This document shows, piece by piece, positions 8,609-17,252 of a stretch of DNA of 64,000 bases (position 1 is the first letter of the stretch; every line of letters starts with the position of its first letter). The DNA comes from Albirhodobacter sp042466415. GTDB taxonomy: Bacteria; Pseudomonadota; Alphaproteobacteria; Rhodobacterales; Rhodobacteraceae. The stretch spans positions 2,542,001-2,606,000 of the forward strand of contig NZ_JAXHCH010000002.1 in the NCBI RefSeq assembly GCF_042466415.1, read 5' to 3'. Both the position numbers and the translations under genes were made by a program. The notes under the pieces were generated by a model that did not search any database, had not been told where the DNA came from, and saw nothing but the letters and a program-made list of their open reading frames with translations.

Positions 8609-9382
8609 CTATTCGACCCCCTGTGTATCAGGAGTTTGCCACGCAAGATGCTGCCCTCCATCGACGCAAATCAGCTGTCCTGTGACGGCTTTCGCCTCGA
8701 TGAGATACCCGAGTGCCGCGCAGATATCCGAAGGGTCGCCTCCGCGCTCAAGGATCGTTGCGGCGCGCTGCTTTGCGAAATTCTCCGCTGTTTGACGCGC
8801 CCCCTGCATGGTTGGCCCCGGACCAATCGCATTCACACGGATATCCGGCGCAAGCCCTTGTGCAGCGGTTTGCGTGAGGGCCCAGAGCCCCATCTTCGCC
8901 AATGTATAGGTCGAGAATTCCGGCGTGAGCTTCGCCACGCGTTGATCAACCATATTGACGATCATCGCGCGCGCGACCGGTTCCGATACGCGCTCCGCTT
9001 CGGGGGCCTGCCGCGCGAAGGCTTGCGTCAATAGATACGGCGCGCGCAGGTTGGAGCCGATATGCCGATCCCAACTCTCCTTTGTGGCGGTGGCGATTGT
9101 GTCGTGCTCAAAGATCGATGCATTGTTGATCAAAAGCGCGATCGGCCCACCAAGGGCCTTTGCGGCGCGATCAACGAGACCGGAGGCTTGGTCTTCGTCG
9201 AGCAGATCTGCCTGCAAAATCACGGCCTGCACGCCAAATTTGCGGGCCGCTTCTGCGGTTTCCTCCGCAGCTTCGCGCGAGCTGTCAAAATGGATGGCCA
9301 CATCATGACCCCGGTTCGCTAGGAACAGTGCCATTGCCCGTCCCAAACGCTTCGCGCCACCTGTAATCAGGGCTCGTTTCAT
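8609..9382 (-). CDS. SDR-family reductase, pteridine-reductase-like
   Basis: The 257-residue short-chain dehydrogenase has a cofactor motif TGGAKRLG, of the TGxxxRxG type found in pteridine reductases (PTR1/FolM) and not the common TGxxxGIG. It also has LINNASIFEHD and the catalytic Y-T-L-A-K segment after VNMVDQ. The C-terminus GQLICVDGGQHL is typical for SDRs. The FolM type reduces dihydromonapterin or dihydrofolate with NADPH, so a pterin substrate is plausible but not proven. It sits 48 bases downstream of the antiporter on the same strand, likely at the end of the S49 peptidase-antiporter operon. Confidence 0.85.
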   Translation of the reverse strand: MKRALITGGAKRLGRAMALFLANRGHDVAIHFDSSREAAEETAEAARKFGVQAVILQADLLDEDQASGLVDRAAKALGGPIALLINNASIFEHDTIATATKESWDRHIGSNLRAPYLLTQAFARQAPEAERVSEPVARAMIVNMVDQRVAKLTPEFSTYTLAKMGLWALTQTAAQGLAPDIRVNAIGPGPTMQGARQTAENFAKQRAATILERGGDPSDICAALGYLIEAKAVTGQLICVDGGQHLAWQTPDTQGVE

Positions 9383-9430
9383 CAGCGCACTCCTGCTTTT
9401 GTTTTTATCCCGCCTGCGTCCGCATGTGGA

Positions 9431-10387
9431 TCAGGCAATAATAGCCAGAACATAGGCCGCATACGCGCCTGTCAAGCACAGCCCGAGCTTTCGCGTAATC
9501 GCGACGCCGCGCATTGCGAAAGGAAGCATCACAATGGCCGCCGCCAACATGACCCAGATATCGAAGCGCAGCATTTCGGCAGGCACAGGGAGAGGGCCAA
9601 TCAAGCCGGCGAAGCCGATGATGCAAAGAATATTAAAGATGTTCGATCCGATCACATTCCCCATCATCAGATCCGTGCGGCCCTTAAAGGCAGCGGTGAG
9701 AGAGGTGGCGAGTTCGGGCAGGGATGTGCCAATTGCGACCAGCGTCAGCCCGATGACCGCCTCTGATAAGCCAGCAGCCAGCGCGATATCCGTGGCGCCT
9801 TTGACAAGGAAATCTGCCCCCACAGGCAGGCCGATCAATCCGAGGATCAGGAAAAGGGCAATTTTCTTGCTGGAAAGCTGTGGATCTTGTTCGAGCGCGT
9901 CCTCAGGGATCTGCGCGCGGCCCGCATTGGAGGCGCGATGCGTCAGCGCGTTCCTAACTTGGCCGAAGATCATGAGGAACAACGCCGTGAGCAAGACCAG
10001 CGCATGCGGTAGGCGGATCGGGCCTAGGAAGCATAGCACGATAAACAGAACGCTTGCCCCGATCATTATGAGATAGCTTTGGCGTGTCTCGGACGGGTGT
10101 GTGTGAACCGTCGCAATCAGGGCGGGTAGGCCAAGGACAAGAAGCACGTTCGCGATGTTCGATCCGACAACATTGCCCAAGGCGATCCCGGGAGAGTTAT
10201 CGAGAACGGCGGCGACCGACACCATCAACTCCGGCGCGGATGTGCCGAAGGCAACAACGGTCAATCCGACGATCAGGGGGGGAATTCCGAGACGGAAGGC
10301 AAGCCCTGTCGCCCCGCGCACCAAGATATCGCCCGCGCCCACGAGCAAAACGAGGCCAAGCGCGACCATTCCCAAACTGATCATCAT
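9431..10387 (-). CDS. Calcium/sodium antiporter, CaCA family (YrbG-like)
   Basis: The 318-residue protein has about ten membrane segments in two inverted repeats. Each repeat carries the alpha motif that binds the cations: GTSAPELMVSVAAVLD with GNVVGSNIANVL in the first half, and GTSLPELATSLTAAFKG with GNVIGSNIFNIL in the second. This is the K-independent sodium/calcium exchanger (YrbG/TIGR00367) pattern. Its ATG overlaps the stop of a 51-codon gene upstream (ATGA), so it is translationally coupled to that small membrane protein. Confidence 0.94.
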   Translation of the reverse strand: MMISLGMVALGLVLLVGAGDILVRGATGLAFRLGIPPLIVGLTVVAFGTSAPELMVSVAAVLDNSPGIALGNVVGSNIANVLLVLGLPALIATVHTHPSETRQSYLIMIGASVLFIVLCFLGPIRLPHALVLLTALFLMIFGQVRNALTHRASNAGRAQIPEDALEQDPQLSSKKIALFLILGLIGLPVGADFLVKGATDIALAAGLSEAVIGLTLVAIGTSLPELATSLTAAFKGRTDLMMGNVIGSNIFNILCIIGFAGLIGPLPVPAEMLRFDIWVMLAAAIVMLPFAMRGVAITRKLGLCLTGAYAAYVLAIIA

Positions 10388-10539
10388 CCGCGTTTATCCT
10401 TACACCCGCAGGTTGCTTTCCCGACCAAGCGAGGTCTGCCGCATCGCGCGCAACGCCGTCCCTTTGGTAGACGTAGTTTTCCGAACATCGCGAGGACGGC
10501 CATCGCGATCAAAAAAAGGAGGACGATGCGTAGGAGCAT
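10384..10539 (-). CDS. Small cysteine-rich membrane protein (51 residues), coupled to antiporter
   Basis: Read from ATG at 10539 to TGA at 10384, this 51-codon frame fills the gap between the S49 peptidase stop (10541) and the antiporter start. The first 20 residues (MLLRIVLLFLIAMAVLAMFG) form one hydrophobic segment. A basic tail follows with cysteines spaced C-x2-C, then C-x-C (RRCARCGRP, KATCGCKDK), which could bind a metal. Its stop overlaps the antiporter start (ATGA), and its start follows the peptidase stop by one base. This tight packing is the main evidence that it is translated. No function is recognised. Confidence 0.7.
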   Translation of the reverse strand: MLLRIVLLFLIAMAVLAMFGKLRLPKGRRCARCGRPRLVGKATCGCKDKRG

Positions 10540-10540
10540 T

Positions 10541-11365
10541 CTACAGGCCGAAACGGGCCCATGTGGCGCGCTCCTCGACCGTGTCCAAAACTGATCCTGC
10601 GAGGCTCATTCCGAAGCGCGACAGGAACGGACGCTTGCGGGCATAGGGTTCAAGCCGCACTTTTTCGCCATAGAGCGCGCGTAGTTTCGGCACGAGATGT
10701 GCCGTCCCGTCGATCAAGCCGATATCGGTTGCATCGGTGCCGGTCCAGATGTCGCCAGTGAAGATATCCTGATCTGTCTTCAGCCGTGTGCCGCGACGTT
10801 GCTCGACATGGGCCTTAAAGCTCTCGTGCATCGGCGCGAGAAGCTTTTTGAGCCGCTCGATATCCTCCGGTTTTTCCGGTTTGAACGGGTCCATGAAGCT
10901 TTTCGAGGCGCCGGCCGTGTGGACGCGCCGTTCAATCCCGTGTTTCGCGATCAGCTCGTGAAGGCCGAACCCGGAAGAAATCACACCAATCGATCCCACG
11001 ATCGAGGTGCTATCGGCCCAGATGTCATCCGCGGCACAGGCAAGCCAGTAGCCGCCCGATGCGGCCACATCCTCGACGAAAGCATGAACCGGAGTTCCGG
11101 TTTCCTCGGCCAGCCGTCGAATGCGCGCCGCGATGAGCGAACTTTGCACGGGTGAGCCGCCGGGCGAATTGATAACCAGCGCAACTGCGGTGGGGTTTTT
11201 CTTGAACGCCCGTTCGATCAGCGGCGCGAGCGCGGCGTCCGACAGGCCTGCCGCGCCGGGGCGGGACGAGCCACCTATGACGCCCTCTAGGCGTAGAACC
11301 GGAACGCGAGGCGCGCGACGCGCGAGGTGCGAAAAGCGGGCGGGAAGAAGGCGAGATATATCCAT
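10541..11365 (-). CDS. S49-family serine peptidase (SppA/SohB-like)
   Basis: With the start at MDISRLLPARF the protein has 274 residues, as expected for short-form SppA. An ATG 45 bases upstream (11410) is possible, and neither has a strong ribosome site. Clp-fold features are present: VALVINSPGGSPVQ, the serine in VEDVAASGGYWLACAADDI, SIVGSIGV, and the catalytic lysine region HTAGASKSFMDPF. The Ser/Lys dyad cuts remnant signal peptides or membrane proteins. No clear signal anchor is visible, only a basic N-terminus. It heads the operon with the 51-residue membrane peptide and the antiporter, and is divergent from the LysR gene. Confidence 0.92.
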   Translation of the reverse strand: MDISRLLPARFSHLARRAPRVPVLRLEGVIGGSSRPGAAGLSDAALAPLIERAFKKNPTAVALVINSPGGSPVQSSLIAARIRRLAEETGTPVHAFVEDVAASGGYWLACAADDIWADSTSIVGSIGVISSGFGLHELIAKHGIERRVHTAGASKSFMDPFKPEKPEDIERLKKLLAPMHESFKAHVEQRRGTRLKTDQDIFTGDIWTGTDATDIGLIDGTAHLVPKLRALYGEKVRLEPYARKRPFLSRFGMSLAGSVLDTVEERATWARFGL

Positions 11366-11493
11366 GGAATAGGAGATAGAGACCGCCAACGCTTCCGACA
11401 AGGTCTGCATCAGAATTCGCGCATTAAAAATAGGGCGCGCGCGCCACCTCTTTCGCACTCGCGGGGGGCGTCGGGGATTGATAAGATCGACGT

Positions 11494-12366
11494 ATGATCG
11501 ACAAGCTTGAAATGTTCGTTGCACTCGCGCGGGAGGGCCATTTTGGCCGTGCCGCGACGGCGCATGGGGTGACGCAGCCGACGCTTTCTTCCGCGATCCG
11601 CGCGTTGGAAGATCAACTGGGCGTCCAGTTGGTCATCCGGGGTGCACGGTATCAGGGGCTGACGCCGGAGGGCCTGCGTACGCTCGATTGGGCGCGCAGG
11701 ATCACACGTGACGCGCGTCATCTGCGCGACGAGATGCGCAGCGCGCGTCGTGGCGTCGCGGGGCATATTCGATTGGGCGTTATTCCGACCGCGCTGGCGC
11801 GGGTGGCGCAGATCACAGCGCCGTTCATGGCCGCGCATCCGCAGGTCCGTTTGACGATCCGGTCTGCCTCGTCGGCCGAGATTGTCGAGGGGTTGGAAAC
11901 TTTCGAGCTGGACGCAGGCGTTAGTTATATCGACGGATTGCCGGCGCGCATTTCGCATGTCCCATTTTTCGAGGAACATTACCGCCTTGTCGAGCGGAGC
12001 AATGAGACCGGTCCGTTGCCTTGGGTTGAGGCCGCGTCCCGCCCCCTTTGCCTGTTGACGCCCGAGATGCAAAATCGCCGGATCATAGACCGGCACTTGG
12101 GCGAGGCGGGCGTTGAAACAGGAGTCGAAGCGCAGGCGCGGCTCTCGTCAAATTCTACGATCACATTGCTCGCGCATGTCGCACAGGGCGGCTGGTCGGC
12201 GATCTTGCCGCAGGCGCTGGCCGAGGGCGTTATGTTGCCTGCCGGCTGCACCGCGCGGGCTTTAACGCCGGAATTCACGCATCCGATCGGCATGATTTTG
12301 CCGTCGCGCGATCTGATTGGGCCTGCGTTGCAGGCGTTGCTCGGCCAGATTGAAGCTAAAGAGTGA
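11494..12366 (+). CDS. LysR-family transcriptional regulator of the fds operon (probable)
   Basis: The 290-residue protein has the LysR N-terminal winged helix-turn-helix (MIDKLEMFVALAREGHFGRAA, then GVTQPTLSSAIRALEDQLGVQLVIRG, residues about 1-60) and a periplasmic-binding-like effector domain. It is read in the same direction as fdsG, and its stop lies 88 bases upstream of that start. A LysR-type gene commonly accompanies fds operons, so formate-responsive control is a reasonable inference. A perfect nine-base dyad overlapping its stop codon could be its binding site. No effector can be inferred. Confidence 0.9.
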   Translation: MIDKLEMFVALAREGHFGRAATAHGVTQPTLSSAIRALEDQLGVQLVIRGARYQGLTPEGLRTLDWARRITRDARHLRDEMRSARRGVAGHIRLGVIPTALARVAQITAPFMAAHPQVRLTIRSASSAEIVEGLETFELDAGVSYIDGLPARISHVPFFEEHYRLVERSNETGPLPWVEAASRPLCLLTPEMQNRRIIDRHLGEAGVETGVEAQARLSSNSTITLLAHVAQGGWSAILPQALAEGVMLPAGCTARALTPEFTHPIGMILPSRDLIGPALQALLGQIEAKE

Positions 12367-12385
12367 TAGGCGTTATCTATCACTC
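12361..12385 (+). promoter_or_regulatory. Perfect 9-bp dyad between LysR gene and fdsG (LysR box or terminator)
   Basis: GAGTGATAG at 12361-12369 and CTATCACTC at 12377-12385 are exact inverted repeats around a seven-base loop and include the regulator's stop codon. The core ATAG-N7-CTAT (equally ATA-N9-TAT) fits the classical LysR-type operator T-N11-A. It lies 70 bases upstream of the fdsG ATG. There is no T tract after it, which argues against a simple intrinsic terminator. Confidence 0.55.
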
Positions 12386-12454
12386 AACGGGATTGCGATA
12401 TTGATTGACTGTTGAATGCCTTGTAGCGAGATCTTAGCCAAGGGAGACCCAGCC

Positions 12455-12898
12455 ATGTCCATTCGCCAACGAACGCAGGAAATCTGTGCCGCTCATGCCG
12501 CAATGGAAGGGCCGCTTTTGCCGATCCTGCATTCTGTTCAGGCCGAATTCGGGTATTTGCCAGCTGAAGCCCTCGCGCCGATTGCGACGGCGTTGCAGAT
12601 TTCCAACGCCGAATTGCACGGCGTGATCGAATTTTATCACGATTTCCATCGCGCCCCGCAGGCCAAACATGTGATCCGCGTGTGCCGCGCCGAGGCGTGT
12701 CAGGCGATGGGCGGCGCGTCGATGATTTCCGCGCTGGAGGTGGCTTTGGGCATGAAGCTGGGCGAGACGAAGAACGATGTGGCGTTGGAGGCGGTTTATT
12801 GCCTTGGGCTTTGCGCTTGTGCCCCTGCCGCGCAGGTGAATGGCGAATTGATCGGCCGCGCTACGGTTGATCGGCTGGTTTCGGAGGCGCGCGCATGA
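12455..12898 (+). CDS. fdsG: NAD-dependent formate dehydrogenase gamma subunit
   Basis: The 147-residue NuoE-like thioredoxin-fold protein starts MSIRQRTQEICAAH, eight bases after AGGGAG. An upstream ATG at 12416 lacks a ribosome site. Four cysteines for one [2Fe-2S] cluster are present as C-R-A-E-A-C (C-x4-C) and CLGLC (C-x3-C). The subunit is a branch of the electron path in the cytosolic FdsABG complex. Its TGA overlaps the fdsB start (ATGA). It leads the five-gene fds operon. Confidence 0.95.
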   Translation: MSIRQRTQEICAAHAAMEGPLLPILHSVQAEFGYLPAEALAPIATALQISNAELHGVIEFYHDFHRAPQAKHVIRVCRAEACQAMGGASMISALEVALGMKLGETKNDVALEAVYCLGLCACAPAAQVNGELIGRATVDRLVSEARA

Positions 12899-14397
12899 AA
12901 ATTTACGTCCCTCAAGATGCCGCCGCCCGTGCTTTGGGGTCCGATGCCGTTGCCGCCGCGATTGGTCGCGCCGCCGCCGAGCGCGGGATTGCGGTTGAGA
13001 TTGTTCGCAACGGAACCCGCGGGATGATCTGGCTGGAGCCGATGATCGAGATCGAGACGCCAAATGGCAGGATTGCTTACGGCCCGATGACGGTGGCCGA
13101 TGTGCCCGCGCTGTTTGATGCGGGGGTGCATCCCAAAGAGCTGGGCCTGACCGAGGAAATCCCGTTCTTCAAATCGCAAACCCGTTTGACCTTCGCGCGG
13201 GTGGGCGTGATTGATCCTTTGTCGTTGGAGGATTACCGCGCCCATGGCGGGATTGTGGGATTGGAAAACGCCCGCAAAATGACCCGCGATCAGCGGCTCG
13301 ATGAGGTTTCGGCCTCCGGTCTGCGCGGCCGGGGCGGTGCGGGCTTCCCAGCGGGGATCAAATGGAAAACCGTGGCGCTGGCCCCCGCGGACCGCCGGTA
13401 TATCGTGTGCAACGCCGATGAGGGCGATAGCGGCACGTTTGCGGACCGGATGTTGATGGAGGGCGATCCGTTCACCTTGATCGAGGGGATGGCGATTGCG
13501 GGGCTCAGCGTGGGCGCGTCGATGGGCTATGTTTATATTCGGTCGGAATATCCCGATGCGATCCGGATCATGTCGGCCGCGGTCGAGATTGCGCGGACGC
13601 AAGGCATTTTGGGCAAAGATTTCAACATGGAAATCCGCGTCGGCGCGGGGGCCTATGTGTGCGGCGAGGAAACTTCGTTGCTGAATTCCTTGGAGGGCAA
13701 GCGCGGCGTGGTGCGTGCGAAGCCGCCGCTGCCCGCGATTGAAGGGTTCATGGGGCGGCCAACGGTGGTCAATAACGTCCTCACGCTGGCCTCGATCCCG
13801 TGGATTTTCGCCAATGGCGCGCAGGCCTATGCCGATTTCGGGATTGGCCGCTCGCGCGGGACGATGCCGCTGCAACTGGCGGGAAATATCAAATTTGGCG
13901 GGCTGTATGAGACCGCGTTTGGCACCAGTTTGGGCGAGATCGTCGAGACGATTGGCGGCGGCACGGCGTCGGGCGGCAAGGTCAAAGCCATTCAGGTAGG
14001 TGGGCCTTTGGGCGCGTATTTCACGCCCCAACAATATGATACGCCGTTTGGCTATGAGGAATTCGCGGGCAAGGACGGGCTGATTGGCCATGCGGGCATC
14101 GTGGTGTTTGACGAGAGTGCCGACATGCCCCAGCTCGCGCGGTTTGCGATGGAATTTTGCGCGGTGGAAAGCTGTGGCAAATGCACGCCGTGCCGGATTG
14201 GCGCGGTGCGCGGGGTGGAGACGATTGATCGGATGCTGGCGGGCGATCCTGAGGCGGAGGAGTTGCTCCTCGATCTGTGCCACACGATGAAACACGGCTC
14301 GCTTTGTGCGCTGGGCGGGTTCACGCCCTATCCGGTGCTCTCCGCGCTGACCCATTTCCCGCAGGAATTTTCCCCTCTGAAGGAGGCCGCTGAATGA
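12895..14397 (+). CDS. fdsB: NAD-dependent formate dehydrogenase beta subunit
   Basis: The 500-residue protein combines an N-terminal thioredoxin-like part with a NuoF-like diaphorase. The FMN/NADH site motif RGRGGAGFPAGIKW is near residues 140-155 and CNADEGDSGTFADR follows. The C-terminal 4Fe-4S ligands are in ESCGKCTPCRIG with a further Cys in GSLCALGG. It takes electrons from FdsA and FdsG and reduces NAD+ at FMN. Both ends overlap the neighbouring genes by four bases, implying coupled synthesis of stoichiometric subunits. Confidence 0.96.
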   Translation: MKIYVPQDAAARALGSDAVAAAIGRAAAERGIAVEIVRNGTRGMIWLEPMIEIETPNGRIAYGPMTVADVPALFDAGVHPKELGLTEEIPFFKSQTRLTFARVGVIDPLSLEDYRAHGGIVGLENARKMTRDQRLDEVSASGLRGRGGAGFPAGIKWKTVALAPADRRYIVCNADEGDSGTFADRMLMEGDPFTLIEGMAIAGLSVGASMGYVYIRSEYPDAIRIMSAAVEIARTQGILGKDFNMEIRVGAGAYVCGEETSLLNSLEGKRGVVRAKPPLPAIEGFMGRPTVVNNVLTLASIPWIFANGAQAYADFGIGRSRGTMPLQLAGNIKFGGLYETAFGTSLGEIVETIGGGTASGGKVKAIQVGGPLGAYFTPQQYDTPFGYEEFAGKDGLIGHAGIVVFDESADMPQLARFAMEFCAVESCGKCTPCRIGAVRGVETIDRMLAGDPEAEELLLDLCHTMKHGSLCALGGFTPYPVLSALTHFPQEFSPLKEAAE

Positions 14398-17252
14398 AAG
14401 ATTTCATCCTTCCCGATATGGGCACGCCTGTGAAATCGGGCAAACCGATCACGCTGACCATCGACGGCCAGAAAGTGACCGTGCCTGCGGGCACGTCTGT
14501 GATGCGGGCCGCGAAAGAGGCGGGGATCACGGTTCCCAAGCTGTGCGCGACCGATAGCATTGATCCGATCGGCTCGTGCCGGCTGTGCATGGTGGAGATC
14601 AAGGGCCATCGCGGCACGCCCGCGTCCTGCACCACGCCGGCCACGGACGGGATGGAGGTTCACACCCAAACCACCCATCTCAAACGCCTGCGCAAGGGCG
14701 TGATGGAGCTCTATATCTCCGATCACCCTCTGGATTGTTTGACCTGCGCGGCGAATGGCGATTGCGAATTGCAGGATATGGCGGGGGCGGTGGGCCTGCG
14801 CGATGTGCGCTATACGAAGGGCGAAAACCATTTCGAGGTGCGCGCCAATGGCGAGGCCAATCCGCGCTACATCGCCAAGGATATTTCCAACCCATATTTC
14901 AGCTATGATCCGGCGAAATGTATCGTCTGCATGCGCTGCGTGCGGGCCTGTGAAGAGGTGCAGGGCACCTTTGCGCTGACGATTGAGGGCCGTGGGTTTG
15001 ACGCGCGGATTTCGACGGCGGCGCCCGATTTTCTCGCCTCCGATTGCGTGTCTTGCGGCGCTTGTGTGCAGGCCTGCCCGACGGCGACTTTGGTCGAGAA
15101 ATCGGTTGAAGAGATCGGCACGCCGGAGCGATCCATCGTTACCACCTGCGCCTATTGCGGGGTGGGATGTTCCTTCGAGGCGCAGATGCGCGGCGATGAA
15201 TTGGTCCGCATGGTGCCCTATAAAGGCGGCGAGGCGAACCGCGGCCATTCCTGCGTGAAGGGGCGATTTGCGTGGGGCTATGCCAACCACCAAGACCGGA
15301 TTTTGTACCCGATGATCCGCGATCAGATCACCGATCCTTGGCGCGAAGTGTCGTGGAGCGAGGCGCTGGAGTTCACCGCCAACCGCCTGCGCGCGATTGA
15401 GGCAAGGCATGGCAAGGATGCGATGGGGGTGATTACCTCCTCGCGTTGCACCAATGAGGAAACATTCCTCGTGCAGAAACTGACCCGCGCGGTGTTTGGC
15501 AATAACAACACCGATACCTGCGCGCGCGTGTGCCATTCGCCCACCGGATACGGGCTGAAACAGACGTTTGGCACCTCCGCCGGCACGCAGAATTTCGACA
15601 GTGTCGAGCATGTCGATTGCGCGCTGATTATCGGCGCGAACCCGACCGACGGGCATCCGGTGTTCGCCTCGCGGCTGCGCAAACGGCTGCGGCAGGGGGC
15701 ATCGTTGATCGTGGCCGATCCGCGCCGGACCGATCTTTTGAACACGCCGCATCTGAATGAGGCGCATCATCTTGCGCTGAAACCGGGGACGAATGTGGCG
15801 GTGCTGTCGGCCTTCGCGCATGTGATTTTGACCGAAGGGCTGGAGGATAAAGCCTTCATTCGGGATCGTTGCGATACCGAGGAATTCGCGGATTACGCCG
15901 AGTTTATCGCCGATCCGCGTCATGCCCCCGAAGCCGTGGAGGCGCAAACCGGCGTGCCTGCCGCGTCCTTGCGGGCCGCCGCGCGGGCCTTTGCCGCCGC
16001 ACCGAATGGCGCGATTTACTACGGGCTGGGCGTGACCGAACATTCCCAAGGATCGACCACGGTGATGGCGATTGCGAACCTTGCGATGCTCACCGGAAAT
16101 ATCGGCCGCGAGGGCGTGGGTGTGAACCCGCTGCGCGGACAAAACAACGTGCAAGGCGCCTGCGATATGGGCAGCTTCCCGAATGAATTGCCGGGCTATC
16201 GGCATGTCTCCGATGACACTGCGCGCGAGATTTTTGAACGCGCTTGGGGGGTGACTTTGCCGTCCGAGCCGGGGTTGCGGATCCCGAATATGCTGGATGA
16301 GGCGGTCGCCGGAAACTTCCGCGCGCTCTATTGCCAAGGCGAGGATATCTTGCAATCCGATCCCGATACCAAGCACGTCGCGGCGGGTTTGGCGGCGATG
16401 GATTGCGTGATCGTCCACGATCTTTTCCTCAACGAGACGGCGAATTACGCGCATGTGTTCCTGCCCGGATCGACCTTCTTGGAAAAGGACGGCACCTTCA
16501 CCAATGCCGAGCGCCGGATTAACCGTGTGCGCAAAGTGATGGCGCCGAAGAATGGCTATGCCGATTGGGAAATCACCCAGATGCTGGCCAATGCGCTGGG
16601 CGCGGGGTGGAATTACACCCATCCGAGCCAGATCATGGACGAGATCGCGGCCACCACGCCGGGCTTTGCCAATGTCAGCTACGCGATGTTGGAGGATCGC
16701 GGGTCGGTGCAATGGCCGTGCAATGACGATGCGCCGGATGGCTCTCCGATCATGCATGTGGATGCGTTTGTGCGCGGCAAGGGGCGGTTCATCCGCACCG
16801 AATATGTCGCGACCGAGGAACGCTCCGGCCCGCGCTTCCCGCTGTTGCTGACCACGGGGCGTGTGCTTGCGCATTATAACGTGGGCGCCCAGACGCGGCG
16901 CACGGAGAATACCGCGTGGCACCCCGAGGATGTGTTGGAAATCCACCCGCATGATGCCGAAAATCGCGGCGTGAAGGAGGGCGATTTCGTCCGCCTTGCG
17001 TCCCGCGCGGGGGAAACCACCTTGCGCGCGCAGATTACGGAACGGGTGGCCCCGGGCGTGGTCTACACCACCTTCCACCATCCGGTGACGCAGGCGAATG
17101 TGGTCACCACCGACAATTCCGATTGGGCCACGAATTGCCCGGAATATAAGGTGACGGCGGTGCAGGTCTCTGCGTCCAACGGCCCATCGGATTGGCAGGA
17201 AACCTATGCCGCGCAGGCGACACAGGCGCGGCGGATTGAGGCTGCTGAATAA
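14394..17252 (+). CDS. fdsA: NAD-dependent formate dehydrogenase alpha (catalytic, Mo-bis-MGD) subunit
   Basis: The 952-residue catalytic subunit begins with a NuoG-like [2Fe-2S] domain (IGSCRLCMVEI), then a His/Cys segment (LTCAANGDCELQ) and two 4Fe-4S ferredoxin motifs (CIVCMRCVRACEE, CVSCGACVQACP). The molybdopterin oxidoreductase domain follows with its own cluster (CAYCGVGCSFE) and the active-site segment ARVCHSPTGYG. There the molybdenum ligand is cysteine, not selenocysteine, and is followed by the catalytic His. It oxidises formate to CO2 in the cytosol and is the reversible, oxygen-tolerant type known from Rhodobacter and Cupriavidus. The stop overlaps the fdhD start (TAATG). Confidence 0.97.
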   Translation: MKDFILPDMGTPVKSGKPITLTIDGQKVTVPAGTSVMRAAKEAGITVPKLCATDSIDPIGSCRLCMVEIKGHRGTPASCTTPATDGMEVHTQTTHLKRLRKGVMELYISDHPLDCLTCAANGDCELQDMAGAVGLRDVRYTKGENHFEVRANGEANPRYIAKDISNPYFSYDPAKCIVCMRCVRACEEVQGTFALTIEGRGFDARISTAAPDFLASDCVSCGACVQACPTATLVEKSVEEIGTPERSIVTTCAYCGVGCSFEAQMRGDELVRMVPYKGGEANRGHSCVKGRFAWGYANHQDRILYPMIRDQITDPWREVSWSEALEFTANRLRAIEARHGKDAMGVITSSRCTNEETFLVQKLTRAVFGNNNTDTCARVCHSPTGYGLKQTFGTSAGTQNFDSVEHVDCALIIGANPTDGHPVFASRLRKRLRQGASLIVADPRRTDLLNTPHLNEAHHLALKPGTNVAVLSAFAHVILTEGLEDKAFIRDRCDTEEFADYAEFIADPRHAPEAVEAQTGVPAASLRAAARAFAAAPNGAIYYGLGVTEHSQGSTTVMAIANLAMLTGNIGREGVGVNPLRGQNNVQGACDMGSFPNELPGYRHVSDDTAREIFERAWGVTLPSEPGLRIPNMLDEAVAGNFRALYCQGEDILQSDPDTKHVAAGLAAMDCVIVHDLFLNETANYAHVFLPGSTFLEKDGTFTNAERRINRVRKVMAPKNGYADWEITQMLANALGAGWNYTHPSQIMDEIAATTPGFANVSYAMLEDRGSVQWPCNDDAPDGSPIMHVDAFVRGKGRFIRTEYVATEERSGPRFPLLLTTGRVLAHYNVGAQTRRTENTAWHPEDVLEIHPHDAENRGVKEGDFVRLASRAGETTLRAQITERVAPGVVYTTFHHPVTQANVVTTDNSDWATNCPEYKVTAVQVSASNGPSDWQETYAAQATQARRIEAAE

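Noticed and set aside
12796..14355. A 519-codon open frame antisense to fdsB
   Set aside because: Same cause: a shadow of a strongly biased coding strand. Composition is Arg/His/Gln-heavy and no ribosome site is present.
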